A DNA stretch of 64,000 nt from Modestobacter sp. VKM Ac-2986 (GCF_026967795.1 NZ_JAPVBH010000001.1:733028-797027), one strand, 5' to 3'. Positions 18,036-30,546 are shown, counted from the stretch's first letter. Translations and numbers: made by a program. Notes: generated by a model not told the origin, from the sequence alone.

Positions 18036-18437
18036 GCCCCGGACCCTGCCTGCTGACGCTGGGTGGGGCCACCGACTTCCGCCCCGGCCGGGCGTCGTCG
18101 CTCTCGTGCGCCTGGCTCGAGGACACAGTGCGGACGGGGCGCGCGGGGTGGCTCGGACCCTGTCGGCCCGGCGTCGGTCGGCGTCCTCCTCGTGCGCTCG
18201 GCCCTTCCCGCTGTGGGGCGCTTCGCGCGGTGGGGTCAGGACGTTCCGGTCACAACGTCGCCTGGCCGTGGTCCCCACGTGTCCGTGGACTCGAGCCGCT
18301 GCCCGAGGGAGTTGCGTCGTGCTGCTCGAACCCTCGCGACGCGGTGTTGCCCGAGCGTTGGGCCCGCTGTGCGAGGGAGCCGCGCGACAGGGCTCCGACC
18401 TGCAGGATCTGTCGTACCCCTCGCCTAAGTTCGGGGT
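18036..18437. other. 402-base intergenic stretch between the APH-type and HNH genes
   Basis: Divergent intergenic region. I see no convincing gene; short open frames here are shadow-like. The last 40 bases hold the HNH gene promoter (TAAGTT at 18426-18431, six bases before the GTG). The rest has no repeat or strong hairpin that I can support. Confidence 0.5.
18426..18431 (+). promoter_or_regulatory. -10 element of the DUF222/HNH gene
   Basis: TAAGTT six bases before the GTG at 18438, preceded by GTCGTACCCC. No ribosome site is present, so a leaderless transcript is likely. Confidence 0.45.
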
Positions 18438-20054
18438 GTGTTCAGCGGATACGGGATGGGGCTCACGGTCGTCGACCGTGCCGAGTCCCTGCCTGCCCTG
18501 CCGCCGCCTCCGGCGGGGGTGACCCGCCGGCGGACGCGGTTGGCGGAGGTGCTGGCTCCCGAGTCGAGTTCGGACGCGGAGCTGGTGCGGGAGATGGCCG
18601 CGGTCGCTGACGCGCGGGCGCAGTTGGCCGCCTACGAGGCGGTGCTGGTCGCGGAGCTGGCGGCTCGTCGGCCGGCGCAGACCGACCTGACCGAGGACCA
18701 GCCCGGCCACGGGGTGGAGGGCTGGTCGCCTGCCCGCGTGCAGGCAGGTGTGTCGGAGTTCCTGGTCGATGAGCTGGCCCTGCTGCGGGGGATCTCGCTG
18801 GCCGCGGCGACGGGCCTCGCGGAGCGGTCACTGGCACTGGTGCAGGAGCTGCCGGAGACGTGGGCGGCGCTGGCGGACGGGCTGGTCGACGAGCCGCGGG
18901 CGAACGCGATCGTGCGGGCACTCGCCGGTCAGTCCCAGGCGGCCGGTGGGCCGGTGGAGCCGGCCGTGGTGGCCGAGGTCGAGGCGCAGGCGTTGGGCTG
19001 GGCTCGGGCGGGGGAGACGCCGGTGCGGTTGCGGGAGCGGACGGCGGCGGCGCTGATCGCCCTGGATGCTGCGGCGGCCGACCGTCGGCGGAAGAAGGCG
19101 GAACGGGCCGCCGACGTGCGGGTGCGGGCAGTGGGTGACGGCATGTCCGAGCTGATCGCCGACCTGCCGACGCCGGTGGCTGCGGCGTGCCGGGAGACCG
19201 TGGACACCTACGCGCGGATGGCGAAGGACGACGGCGACCAGCGGTCGATCGGTCAGCTGAGGGCACTCGTGCTCTCGGACCTGATCCTGCGTCCGTGGGA
19301 CACCAGCCGGGCGCCGGTGACCGCGCACCTTCAGGTGATCGCACCGCTGCCGGCGACGGGCGCGCGCTCTGCGGGTGTGGAGGAGCAGCAGCCATCGCCG
19401 GCAGGCGCGGCGATCGACGAGGACGCTGCGTCGGTCGGCGGGGCACCGATCACCCACGAGCAGCTGCGTGAGCTGCTCGGACAGCTGGACTCGCTGTGCC
19501 CCGGCGGCCTGCAGGCGCCGGCCGGCGGCTCGATGGACGTCGCGCTGGTCGACCCGGTCACCGGAGCGCTGCAGGCCACGGTCACCCGGCCGGAGCTGCA
19601 ACGGCTGGTCCGGCGCGGGTGCTCCGACCACCCGCCAGGGTCGTGCCGGTGTGCAGTGCTGGACCGGCCACCGCCGGTCCACCGCTACAGCCCCACCCCA
19701 GCGCAACGCCGGTTCGTCCACGCCCGGGACCGAACGTGCCGCCATCCCGGCTGCCGTCGTCCCGCCGCGCGCACCGACCTCGACCACGTGCACGCCCACG
19801 GCGACGGCGGCCCGACCGACTGCGCCAACCTCTGCTGCCTGTGCCGCCGACACCACCGGCTCAAGACCCATGCCCCCGGCTGGCGGTTCACCATGACCGG
19901 CGACGGGGTCCTGTCGGTCACCATGCCGAGCGGGGTCACCCGCACGACCCGGCCACCGGGCCTGCGGATGCTCACCGGACAGCGACGGCTGACCGGCCCG
20001 CAGCTGGTGACCAGCGGCGCCCCACCGGACGCCGACGACCCGCCGCCCTTCTGA
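18438..20054 (+). CDS. DUF222 domain / HNH endonuclease-like protein (13E12 family)
   Basis: 538 residues. An alpha-helical DUF222 region (about 40-330), containing ELVREMAAVADARAQLAAYE, is followed by a C-terminal HNH nuclease fold at about 430-485: RDRTCRHPGCRRP, DLDHVHAHGDGGPT, NLCCLCRRHHRLK, with Cys pairs for zinc and the HNH histidines. Actinobacterial genomes carry many such paralogues, including the M. tuberculosis REP13E12 proteins; their biology is unresolved and they behave like selfish or repeat-associated genes. The Pro-rich C-terminal tail is unremarkable. It is the clearest accessory gene in the window. Confidence 0.85.
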   Translation: MFSGYGMGLTVVDRAESLPALPPPPAGVTRRRTRLAEVLAPESSSDAELVREMAAVADARAQLAAYEAVLVAELAARRPAQTDLTEDQPGHGVEGWSPARVQAGVSEFLVDELALLRGISLAAATGLAERSLALVQELPETWAALADGLVDEPRANAIVRALAGQSQAAGGPVEPAVVAEVEAQALGWARAGETPVRLRERTAAALIALDAAAADRRRKKAERAADVRVRAVGDGMSELIADLPTPVAAACRETVDTYARMAKDDGDQRSIGQLRALVLSDLILRPWDTSRAPVTAHLQVIAPLPATGARSAGVEEQQPSPAGAAIDEDAASVGGAPITHEQLRELLGQLDSLCPGGLQAPAGGSMDVALVDPVTGALQATVTRPELQRLVRRGCSDHPPGSCRCAVLDRPPPVHRYSPTPAQRRFVHARDRTCRHPGCRRPAARTDLDHVHAHGDGGPTDCANLCCLCRRHHRLKTHAPGWRFTMTGDGVLSVTMPSGVTRTTRPPGLRMLTGQRRLTGPQLVTSGAPPDADDPPPF

Positions 20055-20565
20055 CCACCGCGCCGACCGGACGCCACGCACGCTGCTGCGCCCGGTCGGT
20101 GCGGCGTCGACTGCCGACCACGACGGACCGCGGCGGGGGAGGGGCTCGGCTGCCGGGTGCGCACCCGAGCACCCCGACGAGCGGCAGCCCGCGATCGAGT
20201 GTGCGGGACAGCGGTCCACGCCCTCAGCGAACGGCGCGACGGACCCCGCCGTGGGACCCGTGGCAGGAGCACCCTGCCGCCATGACGTTCCCGCCGCCGC
20301 CCGCGCCCCAGCCGCCCTCGCCGTCCCCGTCGCCCATGGACCCCGTCTCCCCGCCGTCACCGGCGCCGGTGCCGACACCGACCCCGACCGACCCCGTGGC
20401 ACCACCGCCCGCCCCGGCACCGGAGCTCGGCTGACCGCCGGGCCTCCCGCACCGCCGTCCACCGACCCCTGGAGCCCTGCTGCTCGACCTCCCGTCCCGC
20501 CGCCGTGGCCGGGAGGACTCCGCAGACCCCCGAACGCGCTGCTCAGCGCTGCCTGACCAACCGTT

Positions 20566-20581
20566 TGTGAAATGTGTCACG
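20566..20581. promoter_or_regulatory. Rex-type operator 1 (imperfect)
   Basis: TGTGAAATGTGTCACG fits the actinobacterial Rex operator pattern TGTGAA-N4-TTCACA, with the left half perfect and two mismatches in the right half. It lies about 30 bases before the -10 candidate. Confidence 0.5.
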
Positions 20582-20610
20582 AAAGGACTGGTGTGCCGGA
20601 CTCCGGCGGC

Positions 20611-20616
20611 GATAAG
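20611..20616 (+). promoter_or_regulatory. Candidate -10 of the nuo operon
   Basis: GATAAG, positioned between the two Rex-type sites. No strong -35 is visible, and the nuoA leader would be about 155 bases. Confidence 0.35.
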
Positions 20617-20632
20617 CTCCGATCGCTCGACT

Positions 20633-20650
20633 TTGTGAAGTAGTTCACAA
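20633..20650. promoter_or_regulatory. Rex-type operator 2 (perfect palindrome)
   Basis: TTGTGAAGTAGTTCACAA has perfect 7-bp arms with a four-base centre. It contains TGTGAA-N4-TTCACA, the Rex site described for Streptomyces respiratory genes. Its position just downstream of the candidate -10 suits NADH-sensitive repression of complex I. Confidence 0.75.
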
Positions 20651-20777
20651 GCGCCGTCCCGGTCCGCCGGGTGCGGGAGAGAGGTCGTCCGGTGGTCTGC
20701 ACAACGAGGTGCACACCCCGCGGCGGTCGTCCGGCGGCTGGTCCGCCGCCGACCCCCGTGGGCGGGGAGCACGCCTG

Positions 20778-21140
20778 ATGCTCGCGAACTACGTCCCGCT
20801 CGTCGGCCTGTTCGTCCTGGCCGCCGCCTTCGCGCTGTTCTCGGTCACGGCCGCGCCGTTCATCGGCCCGCGCCGGTACAACCGCGCCAAGCTCGAGGCC
20901 TACGAGTGCGGCATCGAGCCGGTCGACCAGCCGCTCACCGGCGGCCGCTTCCCGGTCAAGTACTACCTGACCGCGATGTTGTTCATCGTCTTCGACATCG
21001 AGATCGTCTTCCTCTACCCCTGGGCCGTCGCCAACGACTCCCTGGGCGTCTTCGGCCTCGTCGAGATGGCCGTCTTCATCGGCACCGTCTTCATCGCCTA
21101 CGCCTACGTGTGGCGCCGCGGCGGGCTCGAGTGGGAGTGA
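20778..21140 (+). CDS. nuoA: NADH-quinone oxidoreductase subunit A
   Basis: 120 residues with three membrane helices. The conserved ND3 loop [13 protein letters not shown] is followed by [29 protein letters not shown]. The ATG at 20778 begins [12 protein letters not shown]; an upstream in-frame start at 20709 would add unconserved residues. First gene of a complete nuoA-N operon and part of the membrane arm near the quinone site. The likely regulator is Rex, through the operators upstream. Confidence 0.95.
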   Translation: MLANYVPLVGLFVLAAAFALFSVTAAPFIGPRRYNRAKLEAYECGIEPVDQPLTGGRFPVKYYLTAMLFIVFDIEIVFLYPWAVANDSLGVFGLVEMAVFIGTVFIAYAYVWRRGGLEWE

Positions 21141-21147
21141 GCTGACC

Positions 21148-21822
21148 ATGGGCCTGGAAGAGAAGCTGCCGTCCGGCGTCCTGCTGACCAGCGTGGAGAA
21201 GCTGGTCAACTGGACCCGCAAGTCCTCGCTGTGGCCGGCCACCTTCGGCCTGGCCTGCTGCGCCATCGAGATGATGGCCTCCGGCGCCGGGCGCTACGAC
21301 CTGGCCCGCTTCGGCATGGAGGTCTTCCGCGCCTCGCCCCGCCAGGCCGACCTGATGATCGTGGCCGGCCGGGTCAGCCAGAAGATGGCCCCGGTCCTGC
21401 GCCAGATCTACGACCAGATGCCCGAACCCCGCTGGGTGCTCGCGATGGGCGTCTGCGCCAGCTCCGGCGGCATGTTCAACAACTACGCGATCGTCCAGGG
21501 CGTCGACCACGTCGTCCCGGTGGACATGTACCTGCCCGGCTGCCCGCCGCGGCCGGAGATGCTCACCGACGCCATCCTCAAGCTCCACTACAAGATCCAG
21601 CACGAGCCGCTCGGTGCCAAGCGCGCCGCCCAGCAGGCCGCCGCCCGCGCCGATGGCACCGCACCCGACCTGCACCTGGAGATGCCCTCCAGCGTCCGGT
21701 TCGACCCGGAGAAGCGCCGCGCCTACGAGGCGGCGGCCGCCGCCGGCCGCACCGGCCAGTTCGCCAGCGAGCAGCGCGGCGGCCACGCGCTCCTCCTGCC
21801 GGGGACGGGAGCACCCCGGTGA
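21148..21822 (+). CDS. nuoB: NADH-quinone oxidoreductase subunit B
   Basis: 224 residues. Ligands of the terminal [4Fe-4S] cluster N2 are [20 protein letters not shown] and PGCPPRPE. N2 hands electrons to the quinone. The C-terminus (after about residue 150) has an Ala-rich extension common in actinobacteria. A GGGAGTGAG ribosome site overlaps the nuoA stop. The stop overlaps nuoC by four bases. Confidence 0.96.
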   Translation: MGLEEKLPSGVLLTSVEKLVNWTRKSSLWPATFGLACCAIEMMASGAGRYDLARFGMEVFRASPRQADLMIVAGRVSQKMAPVLRQIYDQMPEPRWVLAMGVCASSGGMFNNYAIVQGVDHVVPVDMYLPGCPPRPEMLTDAILKLHYKIQHEPLGAKRAAQQAAARADGTAPDLHLEMPSSVRFDPEKRRAYEAAAAAGRTGQFASEQRGGHALLLPGTGAPR

Positions 21823-22498
21823 CCGACGGGTTCCGCCGCGGCGCCTTCGGCGTCACCGGCAGCGGCGACACCTCCGGCTTCGGCGGCCTGGTCCGGGTCG
21901 AGCCCGGCGGCGCCGTCGCGCTGCACTCCACCGACCGCCCCTACGGCGGCTGGTTCGACGAGGTCACCGACGCGCTGATCGACGCCGTCGGCGAGGCCAC
22001 CTGGGCGGCCGCCGTCCCGCGGGTGCTGGTCGACCGTGGCGAGATCACCTACTTCGTCGTCCGCGAGCACCTGCTCACCCTGGTGCAGGCCCTGCGGGAC
22101 GACGAGGCGCTGCGCTTCGAGCTGTGCAGCAGCGTCTCCGCGGTCGACTACCTGGACTCCGGCGGCCCGGCCGCGAACGCCGGCCGACCGCGCTTCCACG
22201 TCGTCCACCACCTGACCTCGATGACCTACCGCCGCCGCATCCGGCTGGAGGTCGCGGTCACCGCCGAGGACCCGCACGTCCCCTCGGTCACCGGCGTCTA
22301 CCCGACCGCGGACTGGCACGAGCGGGAGGTCTGGGACATGTTCGGCGTCGTCTTCGACGGCCACCCCGCACTCACCCGGATCCTCATGCCCGACGACTGG
22401 GACGGCCACCCCCAGCGCAAGGACTACCCCCTCGGCGGCGTCCCGGTCGAGTACGTGGGCGCCCAGATCCCGCCGCCCGACGAGCGCCGGAGCTACCG

Positions 22499-22502
<4 letters not shown>
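21819..22502 (+). CDS. nuoC: NADH-quinone oxidoreductase subunit C
   Basis: 227 residues from the GTG at 21819 inside the nuoB stop. The 30-kDa subunit signature is present as [25 protein letters not shown], followed by [21 protein letters not shown]. It is a hydrophilic connecting subunit, separate from NuoD here as in other actinobacteria. It ends in ATGA overlap with nuoD. Confidence 0.95.
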
Positions 22503-23817
<1,315 letters not shown>

Positions 23818-23821
<4 letters not shown>

Positions 23822-24819
23822 CGGCGCTGGGGTCGTCCCGCGAGGCCGAGGCCACCACCGGGCTGGACGCGGGCCCGACCGCGCACGTCGCAGATCTGCC
23901 GCCGCTGACCGCGCAGACCGAGGCCGAGGCCCGCGAGCTCATGGCGCGCTACCCGCAGCCACGCTCGGCGCTGCTGCCGATGCTGCACCTGGTCCAGTCC
24001 GTGCAGGGGTACGTCTCGCCCGAGGGCGTCGGCTTCTGTGCCCGGCTGCTCGGGCTCACCAAGGCCGAGATCGGCGCGGTCGCGACGTTCTACACGATGT
24101 TCAAGCGGCACCCGACCGGTGAGCACCTGGTCAGCGTCTGCACGAACACGCTGTGCGCCGTCCTGGGCGGGAAGCGCATCTACGACGCGCTGTCGGCCGA
24201 CCTCGGCGTCGGCCACGACCAGACCACCGCCGACGGCACGATCACCCTCGAGCACGCCGAGTGCCTGGCCGCCTGCGACCACGCCCCCGTCGTCACCGTC
24301 GACTACGAGTTCTACGACCAGCAGGACGTCGAGTCCGCCCGCGCCCTGGTCACCGCCCTGCGCATGGGGGAGAAGCCACCGCCCACCCGCGGCGCGCCGC
24401 TGACCGACTTCCGCGGCGTCTCCCGCCAGCTCGCCGGCCTGTCCCAGCACGCCGACGCCGCAGCGGCCCAGGCCGCGGTGGACGGACCGTCGGCCGGCGT
24501 CCCGACGCTGGTCGGCGTCCGGCTCGCCGCCGAGCGCGGCGAGACCGCACCCCCCTACGACACCCCCGAGCCCGAGCCCGCCCCGGCACCCGACGTGCCC
24601 ACGGCCGGGACGACGGGGGAGACGCCCGCCGAGCAGGCCGCCGACACCGCGGTCGCGGCGGCCGGCAACCCGGCCGAGCGGGCCGGCGCCGAGCAGCACC
24701 ACCCGGACACCCCCGAGCCCGCCGGCCGGCAGCCCGCCGAGCGCGGCGCCGAGGGCACCGACCGGCCCGCCACCCAGGGCCAGGCCGGGTCCGGCACGTC
24801 CGTCGAGCGAGAGGTCTGA
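23818..24819 (+). CDS. nuoE: NADH-quinone oxidoreductase subunit E with long disordered tail
   Basis: 333 residues; the catalytic part ends near residue 200. The [2Fe-2S] N1a ligands are in [11 protein letters not shown] and [13 protein letters not shown]. The last about 120 residues are Pro/Ala/Glu-rich and probably disordered, longer than the tail of most NuoE proteins. NuoE sits beside NuoF in the NADH-dehydrogenase module. Confidence 0.94.
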
Positions 24820-24820
24820 G

Positions 24821-26164
24821 ATGCCCCTGACCCCGGTCCTCACCCAGCGATTCGCCGCGGAACGCTCGTGGACGCTGGAGACCTACGAACGCCTCGACGG
24901 CTACGCCGCGCTCCGGCAGGCGCTGGCCATGACGCCCGACGAGCTGGTCGCCCTGGTCAAGGACTCCGGCCTGCGCGGCCGCGGCGGCGCCGGCTTCCCG
25001 ACCGGCATGAAGTGGAGCTTCATCCCGCAGCCCAAGCCGGGGGAGACCCCGACCGGCCCGGCGGCCGCGCCCAAGTACCTGGTGGTCAACGCCGACGAGG
25101 GCGAGCCGGGCACCTGCAAGGACGTCCCGCTGATGATGGCCGACCCGCACTCGCTCATCGAGGGCGTGGCCATCGCCGCCTACGCCATCCGCTCGCACTT
25201 CGCCGTCATCTACGTCCGCGGCGAGGCCGTGCACGCCCACCGCCGGCTGGTCGCCGCGGTGCAGGAGGCGTACGCCGCCGGCTACCTCGGCACCGACGTC
25301 CTCGGCTCGGGCTGGGACGTGGAGCTGGTCGTGCACGCCGGCGCCGGCGCCTACATCTGCGGGGAGGAGACCGCGCTCCTGGAGTCGCTGGAGGGCTACC
25401 GCGGCCAGCCCCGGCTCAAGCCGCCGTTCCCCGCCGTCGCCGGCCTCTACGGCTCTCCGACGGTGATCAACAACGTGGAGACGCTGGCCACCGTGCCCTA
25501 CGTCGTCCGCGGCGGGGCGGAGTGGTTCAAGCGGTTCGGCCCGGAGAAGAGCCCCGGCCCGAAGATCTACTCGCTGTCGGGCCGGGTGGTGCACCCCGGG
25601 CAGTACGAAGCCCCGATGGGGACGACGATGCGCGAGCTGCTGGCGATGGCCGGCGGCGTGCGGCCCGGGCACCGGCTGAAGTTCTGGACCCCGGGCGGCA
25701 GCTCCACCCCGTACTTCACCCCCGAGCACCTCGACGTCCCGCTGGACTTCGACTCCGTGGGCAAGGCCGGGTCGATGCTCGGCACCACCGCGCTGATGGT
25801 CTTCGACGAGACCGACTCGATCGTCGAGGCCACCCTGCGGTTCACCGAGTTCTACGCCCACGAGAGCTGCGGCAAGTGCACCCCGTGCCGGGAGGGCACG
25901 TCCTGGCTGGTCCAGGTGCTGGAACGGCTGGTGCACGGGCAGGGGAAGGCCACCGACCTGGACCTGCTGACCGACATCGCCGACAACATCCTCGGCCGGT
26001 CGTTCTGCGCCCTCGGCGACGGCGCCACCAGCTGCATCGCCAGCTCCATGAAGTACTTCCGCGACGACTACGTGGCCCTGCTGCCCCCGGACGAGCAGGT
26101 CCGGCTCGGCCGCTCGCTGCGCCTGGAGCCCGTGGCGGCCGTGCCCGTCGGAGCCATGGCATGA
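24821..26164 (+). CDS. nuoF: NADH-quinone oxidoreductase subunit F
   Basis: 447 residues. NADH/FMN-binding motifs are [13 protein letters not shown] and [19 protein letters not shown]. The [4Fe-4S] N3 ligands are [12 protein letters not shown] plus a downstream Cys ([10 protein letters not shown]). It oxidises NADH and passes electrons to the Fe-S chain. The ATG follows the nuoE stop directly (one base), and the stop overlaps nuoG by four bases. Confidence 0.96.
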   Translation: MPLTPVLTQRFAAERSWTLETYERLDGYAALRQALAMTPDELVALVKDSGLRGRGGAGFPTGMKWSFIPQPKPGETPTGPAAAPKYLVVNADEGEPGTCKDVPLMMADPHSLIEGVAIAAYAIRSHFAVIYVRGEAVHAHRRLVAAVQEAYAAGYLGTDVLGSGWDVELVVHAGAGAYICGEETALLESLEGYRGQPRLKPPFPAVAGLYGSPTVINNVETLATVPYVVRGGAEWFKRFGPEKSPGPKIYSLSGRVVHPGQYEAPMGTTMRELLAMAGGVRPGHRLKFWTPGGSSTPYFTPEHLDVPLDFDSVGKAGSMLGTTALMVFDETDSIVEATLRFTEFYAHESCGKCTPCREGTSWLVQVLERLVHGQGKATDLDLLTDIADNILGRSFCALGDGATSCIASSMKYFRDDYVALLPPDEQVRLGRSLRLEPVAAVPVGAMA

Positions 26165-28557
26165 CCACCACCGTCCCCACCCCGGCCCCGGCCACGCCGC
26201 CCGCGGTCCCCGGCCCGCACACCCCCGCGGACGCCGTCCACCTCACCATCGACGGCTTCCCGGTGGCGGTCCCGAAGGGCACGCTGGTCATCCGGGCCGC
26301 CGAGCAGATCGGCGTGCAGATCCCGCGGTTCTGCGACCACCCGCTGCTGGAGCCGGTCGGCGCCTGCCGGCAGTGCCTGGTCGAGGTGGGCGGGCAGCGC
26401 AAGCCGATCGCCTCCTGCACCACCCCGGTCGCCCCGGACATGGAGGTGCACACCCAGCTGTCCAGCCCGGTCGCGGACAAGGCCCAGCAGGGCACGATGG
26501 AGCTGCTGCTGGCCAACCACCCGCTGGACTGCCCGGTCTGCGACAAGGGCGGGGAGTGCCCGCTGCAGAACCAGGCGATGAGCAACGGGCGCACCGAGAC
26601 CCGGTTCGTCGAGGTCAAGCGCACCTACCCCAAGCCGCTGCCGATCAGCCCGCTGGTGCTGCTGGACCGCGAGCGCTGCGTGCTCTGCGCCCGGTGCACC
26701 CGGTTCAGCCAGCAGGTGGCCGGCGACCCGTTCATCGAGCTGTTCGAGCGCGGGGCGCTGGAGCAGGTCGCGGTGTACGACGACGAGCCCTTCGAGTCCT
26801 ACTTCTCCGGCAACACCACCCAGATCTGCCCGGTCGGTGCGCTCACCAGCTCCACCTACCGGTTCCGCTCCCGCCCGTTCGACCTGCGCAGCGAGCCCAG
26901 CGTCTGCGAGCACTGCGCCAGCGGCTGCGCCCAGCGCACCGACTACCGGCGCGGTGAGGTCACCCGCCGCCTCGCCGGCGAGGACGCCGCGGTCAACGAG
27001 GAGTGGACCTGCGACAAGGGCCGCTACGCCTTCCGCTACGCCGCCAGTGCCGAGCGGCTGACCACGCCGCTGGTCCGGCGGGACGGTGAGCTGGTCCCCG
27101 CCTCCTGGCCCGAGGCCTGGGCCGCGGCCGCCGCGGGGCTGGCGGCGGCGCGGGCGGCCGGCGGGGTGGGCGTCCTCCCGGGCGGCCGGCTCACCGTCGA
27201 GGACGCCTACGCCTACGCCAAGTTCGCCCGGGTCGCGCTCGGCACCGACGACGTCGATGCCCGCGCCCGCGCCCACTCCGCCGAGGAGCTCGCCTTCCTC
27301 GCCAGCGCCGTCGCCGGCACGGCCCCCGGCGCGGGCGCGGTCACCTACGACGACCTGAGCGCCGCGCCGGCCGTGCTGCTGGTGGCGTTCGAGCCGGAGG
27401 AGGAGTCGCCGATCGTCTTCCTCCGGCTGCGCCGCGCGGTCCGGCAGGGCGGGCAGCAGGTGCTGGACGTCGCCCCGTTCGGCACCCGCGCCGCGGCCAA
27501 GCTGCAGGCGACCGTGCTCACCACGGTCCCCGGCGACGAGCCCCGCACCCTGGCCGGCCTGCACGCCAGCGAGGAGCTGCGCCGCCCGGGCGCCGTCGTC
27601 CTGGTGGGGGAGCGGCTGGCCGAGGTGCCCGGCGGGTTCACCGCGGTCGCCGCCCTCGCCCGGGCCACCGGGGCCCGCGTGGCGTGGGTGCCGCGGCGGG
27701 CCGGGGAGCGCGGCGCGGTCGAGGCCGGCGCGCTGCCCGGGCTGCTGCCCGGCGGTCGGGCGCTCGCCACCCTGCTCGACCGGACCGAGATGGAGCGGGT
27801 CTGGGGCGTGCAGCTGCCGACCTCGCCCGGCCGCGACCTGACCGGCATCCTCACCGCCGCCCGGGACGGCGTGCTGGGCGGGCTGCTCGTCGGCGGCGTC
27901 GACCCCGCCGACTGCCCCGACCCGGCGCTGGCTGCCCAGGCCCTGGCCGCCGCGCCCTTCGTGGTCAGCCTCGAGCTGTTCCCGAGCGCGGTCACCGCGC
28001 ACGCCGACGTCGTCCTCCCGGTCGCCGCGGCACCGGAGAAGGCCGGGGCCTACCTGGACTGGGAGGGCCGGGTGCGGCCCTTCGACGCCACCCTGCACGG
28101 CACCGGCCAGCTCACCGACGCCCGCGTGCTGCACGGGGTCGCCGAGCACCTGGGCGTCGACCTGGGGCTGGCCACCGTCGCCGACGCGCGGCGGGAGCTG
28201 GTCGCCCTGGGCGGCGCCGCGCAGGCACCACCGCCCGGGCCGGACGTCGCCCCGGCGCCCGTGCCCCGGCTCGCCCCGGGCCAGGCGGTGCTCGCCTCCT
28301 GGCGGCAGCTGCTCGACGGCGGCACCCTGCTGCGCGACGAGCCGGCGCTGGCCGGCACCGCCCGCCGGCCGGTCGCCCGGCTGGGGGCGGCGACCGCCGC
28401 CCGGCTCGGGCTGACCGAGGGCGACCCGCTCACCGTGGCCGGGTCGGTCACGCTGCCGCTGGAGCTGGCCGACCTGCCGGACGACGTGGTCTGGCTGCCG
28501 ATGGGGTCGGGCCTGCGGCCGGGCGCCGTCGTGACCCTGAGCGGCGGTGCGGCATGA
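26161..28557 (+). CDS. nuoG: NADH-quinone oxidoreductase subunit G
   Basis: 798 residues. Cluster ligands appear in order: N1b ([16 protein letters not shown]), the His-ligated N5 and the N4 region ([13 protein letters not shown], then [10 protein letters not shown] and ICPVGAL), and an N7-type cluster (CEHCASGC with WTCDKGR). The C-terminal molybdopterin-oxidoreductase-like fold is present but carries no molybdenum in complex I. Presence of the N7 cysteines is a lineage trait rather than an error. The ATG lies in the nuoF stop. Confidence 0.95.
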   Translation: MTTTVPTPAPATPPAVPGPHTPADAVHLTIDGFPVAVPKGTLVIRAAEQIGVQIPRFCDHPLLEPVGACRQCLVEVGGQRKPIASCTTPVAPDMEVHTQLSSPVADKAQQGTMELLLANHPLDCPVCDKGGECPLQNQAMSNGRTETRFVEVKRTYPKPLPISPLVLLDRERCVLCARCTRFSQQVAGDPFIELFERGALEQVAVYDDEPFESYFSGNTTQICPVGALTSSTYRFRSRPFDLRSEPSVCEHCASGCAQRTDYRRGEVTRRLAGEDAAVNEEWTCDKGRYAFRYAASAERLTTPLVRRDGELVPASWPEAWAAAAAGLAAARAAGGVGVLPGGRLTVEDAYAYAKFARVALGTDDVDARARAHSAEELAFLASAVAGTAPGAGAVTYDDLSAAPAVLLVAFEPEEESPIVFLRLRRAVRQGGQQVLDVAPFGTRAAAKLQATVLTTVPGDEPRTLAGLHASEELRRPGAVVLVGERLAEVPGGFTAVAALARATGARVAWVPRRAGERGAVEAGALPGLLPGGRALATLLDRTEMERVWGVQLPTSPGRDLTGILTAARDGVLGGLLVGGVDPADCPDPALAAQALAAAPFVVSLELFPSAVTAHADVVLPVAAAPEKAGAYLDWEGRVRPFDATLHGTGQLTDARVLHGVAEHLGVDLGLATVADARRELVALGGAAQAPPPGPDVAPAPVPRLAPGQAVLASWRQLLDGGTLLRDEPALAGTARRPVARLGAATAARLGLTEGDPLTVAGSVTLPLELADLPDDVVWLPMGSGLRPGAVVTLSGGAA

Positions 28558-29963
28558 GCACCCTGGCCAGCCCCGACCAGCCCACGCTGGCCGACTTCGG
28601 GCAGGACGTCTGGTGGATCGTGCTGATCAAGATCGTCGGCATCTTCGGCGTGCTGGTCGCGATGACGCTGTTCGCGATCGTCTTCGAGCGCAAGGTCGTC
28701 GCCCGCATGCAGCAGCGGACCGGCCCCAACCGGGTCGGCCCGCGCGGCTACCTGCAGAGCCTCGCCGACGGCCTGAAGCTGGCGTTCAAGGAGGACATCA
28801 TGCCGGCGCTGGCCGACCGGCCGGTGTACTTCCTGGCCCCGGTCATCGCCACCATCCCGGCGTTCCTGGCGTTCTCGGTGATCCCGCTGGGCCCGACGGT
28901 GAGCATCTTCGGCGAGCGCACCCCGCTGCAGCTCACCGACGCCCCCATCGGGGTGCTCATCGTGCTGGCCTGCTCGGCGATGGGCGTCTACGGCATCGTG
29001 CTGGCCGGCTGGGCGTCGGGCTCCACCTACCCGCTGCTCGGCGGGCTGCGGAGTGCGGCGCAGATGGTCAGCTACGAGATCGCCATGGGGCTGTCGATCG
29101 TGGCGGTGTTCCTCTACGCCGGGTCGATGTCCACCTCGGAGATCGTCGCCGCCCAGGCCAACGGGACGTCGCTGTTCGGCGGCACCGGCAACGGCCCGGG
29201 CTGGTTCGCCGTCCTGCTGCCGGTGTCCTTCGTCATCTACGTGATCGCCGTGGTGGGGGAGACCAACCGGGCGCCCTTCGACCTGCCCGAGGCCGAGAGC
29301 GAGCTGGTCGGCGGCTTCCACACCGAGTACTCGTCGCTGAAGTTCGCGCTCTTCTTCCTGGCCGAGTACGTCAACATGGTCACCGTCTCCGCGCTGGCCG
29401 CGACCCTCTTCCTGGGCGGCTGGCGCGCACCGTGGCCCATCTCGTGGTGGGACGGCGCGAACACCGGCTGGTGGCCGCTGCTGTGGTTCTTCGGCAAGGT
29501 CGTCGCCGCCCTGTTCGTCTTCATCTGGCTGCGCGGCACCCTGCCCCGGCTGCGCTACGACCAGTTCATGCGCTTCGGCTGGAAGGTGCTGGTGCCCACG
29601 GCGCTGGTCTGGATCCTCGTCGTCGCCACGATGCGCACCGTCTCCCGCGAGGCCGGCCTGGACGGCGGCGTCGTCGCGGTCGTCGTCGGGGTGCCGATCG
29701 CCCTGCTGGTCATCGCCGGGCTGCTCGTCGCCTCGCGCCGCCGCAACCGCGACACCCGGCTCGGTGCCCGGGCCGCCGCGGCCGGTGCGCTGCGGCCGCC
29801 CGCCACCGAGGTGCTGCCGCCCCGCGGCCGCCCCACCGCCCAGGGCGGGTTCCCGGTGCCCCCGCTGGACCTGGTCGTGCCGCCCTCACCGCGGCTGCGC
29901 ACCCGTGAACCCGTCGGCGCCGGCGCGCCGGCCCCCGTCCGCGAGGAGGACGTCGATGTCTGA
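28554..29963 (+). CDS. nuoH: NADH-quinone oxidoreductase subunit H
   Basis: 469 residues from the ATG at 28554. Eight hydrophobic helices contain ND1 motifs: [21 protein letters not shown] and [17 protein letters not shown]. The E-rich loop contacts the quinone channel. An approximately 80-residue Pro-rich cytoplasmic tail follows the last helix. It overlaps nuoI by eight bases. Confidence 0.95.
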   Translation: MSTLASPDQPTLADFGQDVWWIVLIKIVGIFGVLVAMTLFAIVFERKVVARMQQRTGPNRVGPRGYLQSLADGLKLAFKEDIMPALADRPVYFLAPVIATIPAFLAFSVIPLGPTVSIFGERTPLQLTDAPIGVLIVLACSAMGVYGIVLAGWASGSTYPLLGGLRSAAQMVSYEIAMGLSIVAVFLYAGSMSTSEIVAAQANGTSLFGGTGNGPGWFAVLLPVSFVIYVIAVVGETNRAPFDLPEAESELVGGFHTEYSSLKFALFFLAEYVNMVTVSALAATLFLGGWRAPWPISWWDGANTGWWPLLWFFGKVVAALFVFIWLRGTLPRLRYDQFMRFGWKVLVPTALVWILVVATMRTVSREAGLDGGVVAVVVGVPIALLVIAGLLVASRRRNRDTRLGARAAAAGALRPPATEVLPPRGRPTAQGGFPVPPLDLVVPPSPRLRTREPVGAGAPAPVREEDVDV

Positions 29964-30546
29964 GCAGCTGCCCGCACCGCGGGCCGGGGCGGAGGTGGCC
30001 CGGCCGGCCGAGACCGGGGCGCCGGCGAAGCGCACCTCGCGGCTGCCCGGGCCCGCGCAGGGCTTCGGGGTCACCTTCGCCGCGATGTTCGCGAAGGTCA
30101 CCACCGAGGAGTACCCGGAGGTGCCCAAGCAGACCAAGCCGCGTTACCACGGCCGGCACGTGCTCAACCGGCACCCCGACGGCCTGGAGAAGTGCGTGGG
30201 CTGCGAGCTGTGCGCCTGGGCGTGCCCGGCCGACGCGATCTACGTGCAGGGCGGGGACAACACCGACGAGGCCCGGTTCTCACCCGGGGAGCGGTACGGC
30301 GCGGTCTACCAGATCAACTACCTGCGCTGCATCTTCTGCGGGCTGTGCATCGAGGCCTGCCCGACCCGGTCGCTGACCATGACCAACGACTTCGAGCTGG
30401 CCGACGACGACCGGCAGAAGCTGATCTACACCAAGGAGCAACTGCTGGCCCCGCTGCTGCCGGGCATGGAGCAGCCGCCGCACCCGATGCGGCTGGGCGA
30501 CGACGAGCGCGACTACTACGTCCGGGACGCCGGGACGCCGGCATGA
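29956..30546 (+). CDS. nuoI: NADH-quinone oxidoreductase subunit I
   Basis: 196 residues. Two ferredoxin-type [4Fe-4S] motifs are [12 protein letters not shown] and [12 protein letters not shown] (clusters N6a and N6b). The N-terminus carries about 30 low-complexity residues before the conserved [10 protein letters not shown] amphipathic segment. It connects NuoG to NuoB. The stop overlaps nuoJ (ATGA). Confidence 0.95.
   Translation: MSEQLPAPRAGAEVARPAETGAPAKRTSRLPGPAQGFGVTFAAMFAKVTTEEYPEVPKQTKPRYHGRHVLNRHPDGLEKCVGCELCAWACPADAIYVQGGDNTDEARFSPGERYGAVYQINYLRCIFCGLCIEACPTRSLTMTNDFELADDDRQKLIYTKEQLLAPLLPGMEQPPHPMRLGDDERDYYVRDAGTPA

Larger units (their letters stand above)
20055..20777. other. 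723-base intergenic region upstream of nuoA
   Basis: The first 500 bases hold no gene I can support. A proline-rich 50-codon frame at 20282-20434 has only a distant AGGAG and is low complexity. From about 20560 composition becomes more AT-rich and the region carries two Rex-type operators, a GATAAG -10 candidate and an inverted repeat TGCAC/GTGCA (20698-20713) in the presumed nuo leader. Confidence 0.55.

Noticed and set aside
18036-20054. Insertion sequence around the HNH gene
   Set aside because: No terminal inverted repeats, target duplications or transposase motifs are visible; kept as an accessory gene only.
20282-20434. Proline-rich 50-codon frame upstream of nuoA
   Set aside because: Low complexity, AGGAG 14 bases from the ATG, no supporting context.
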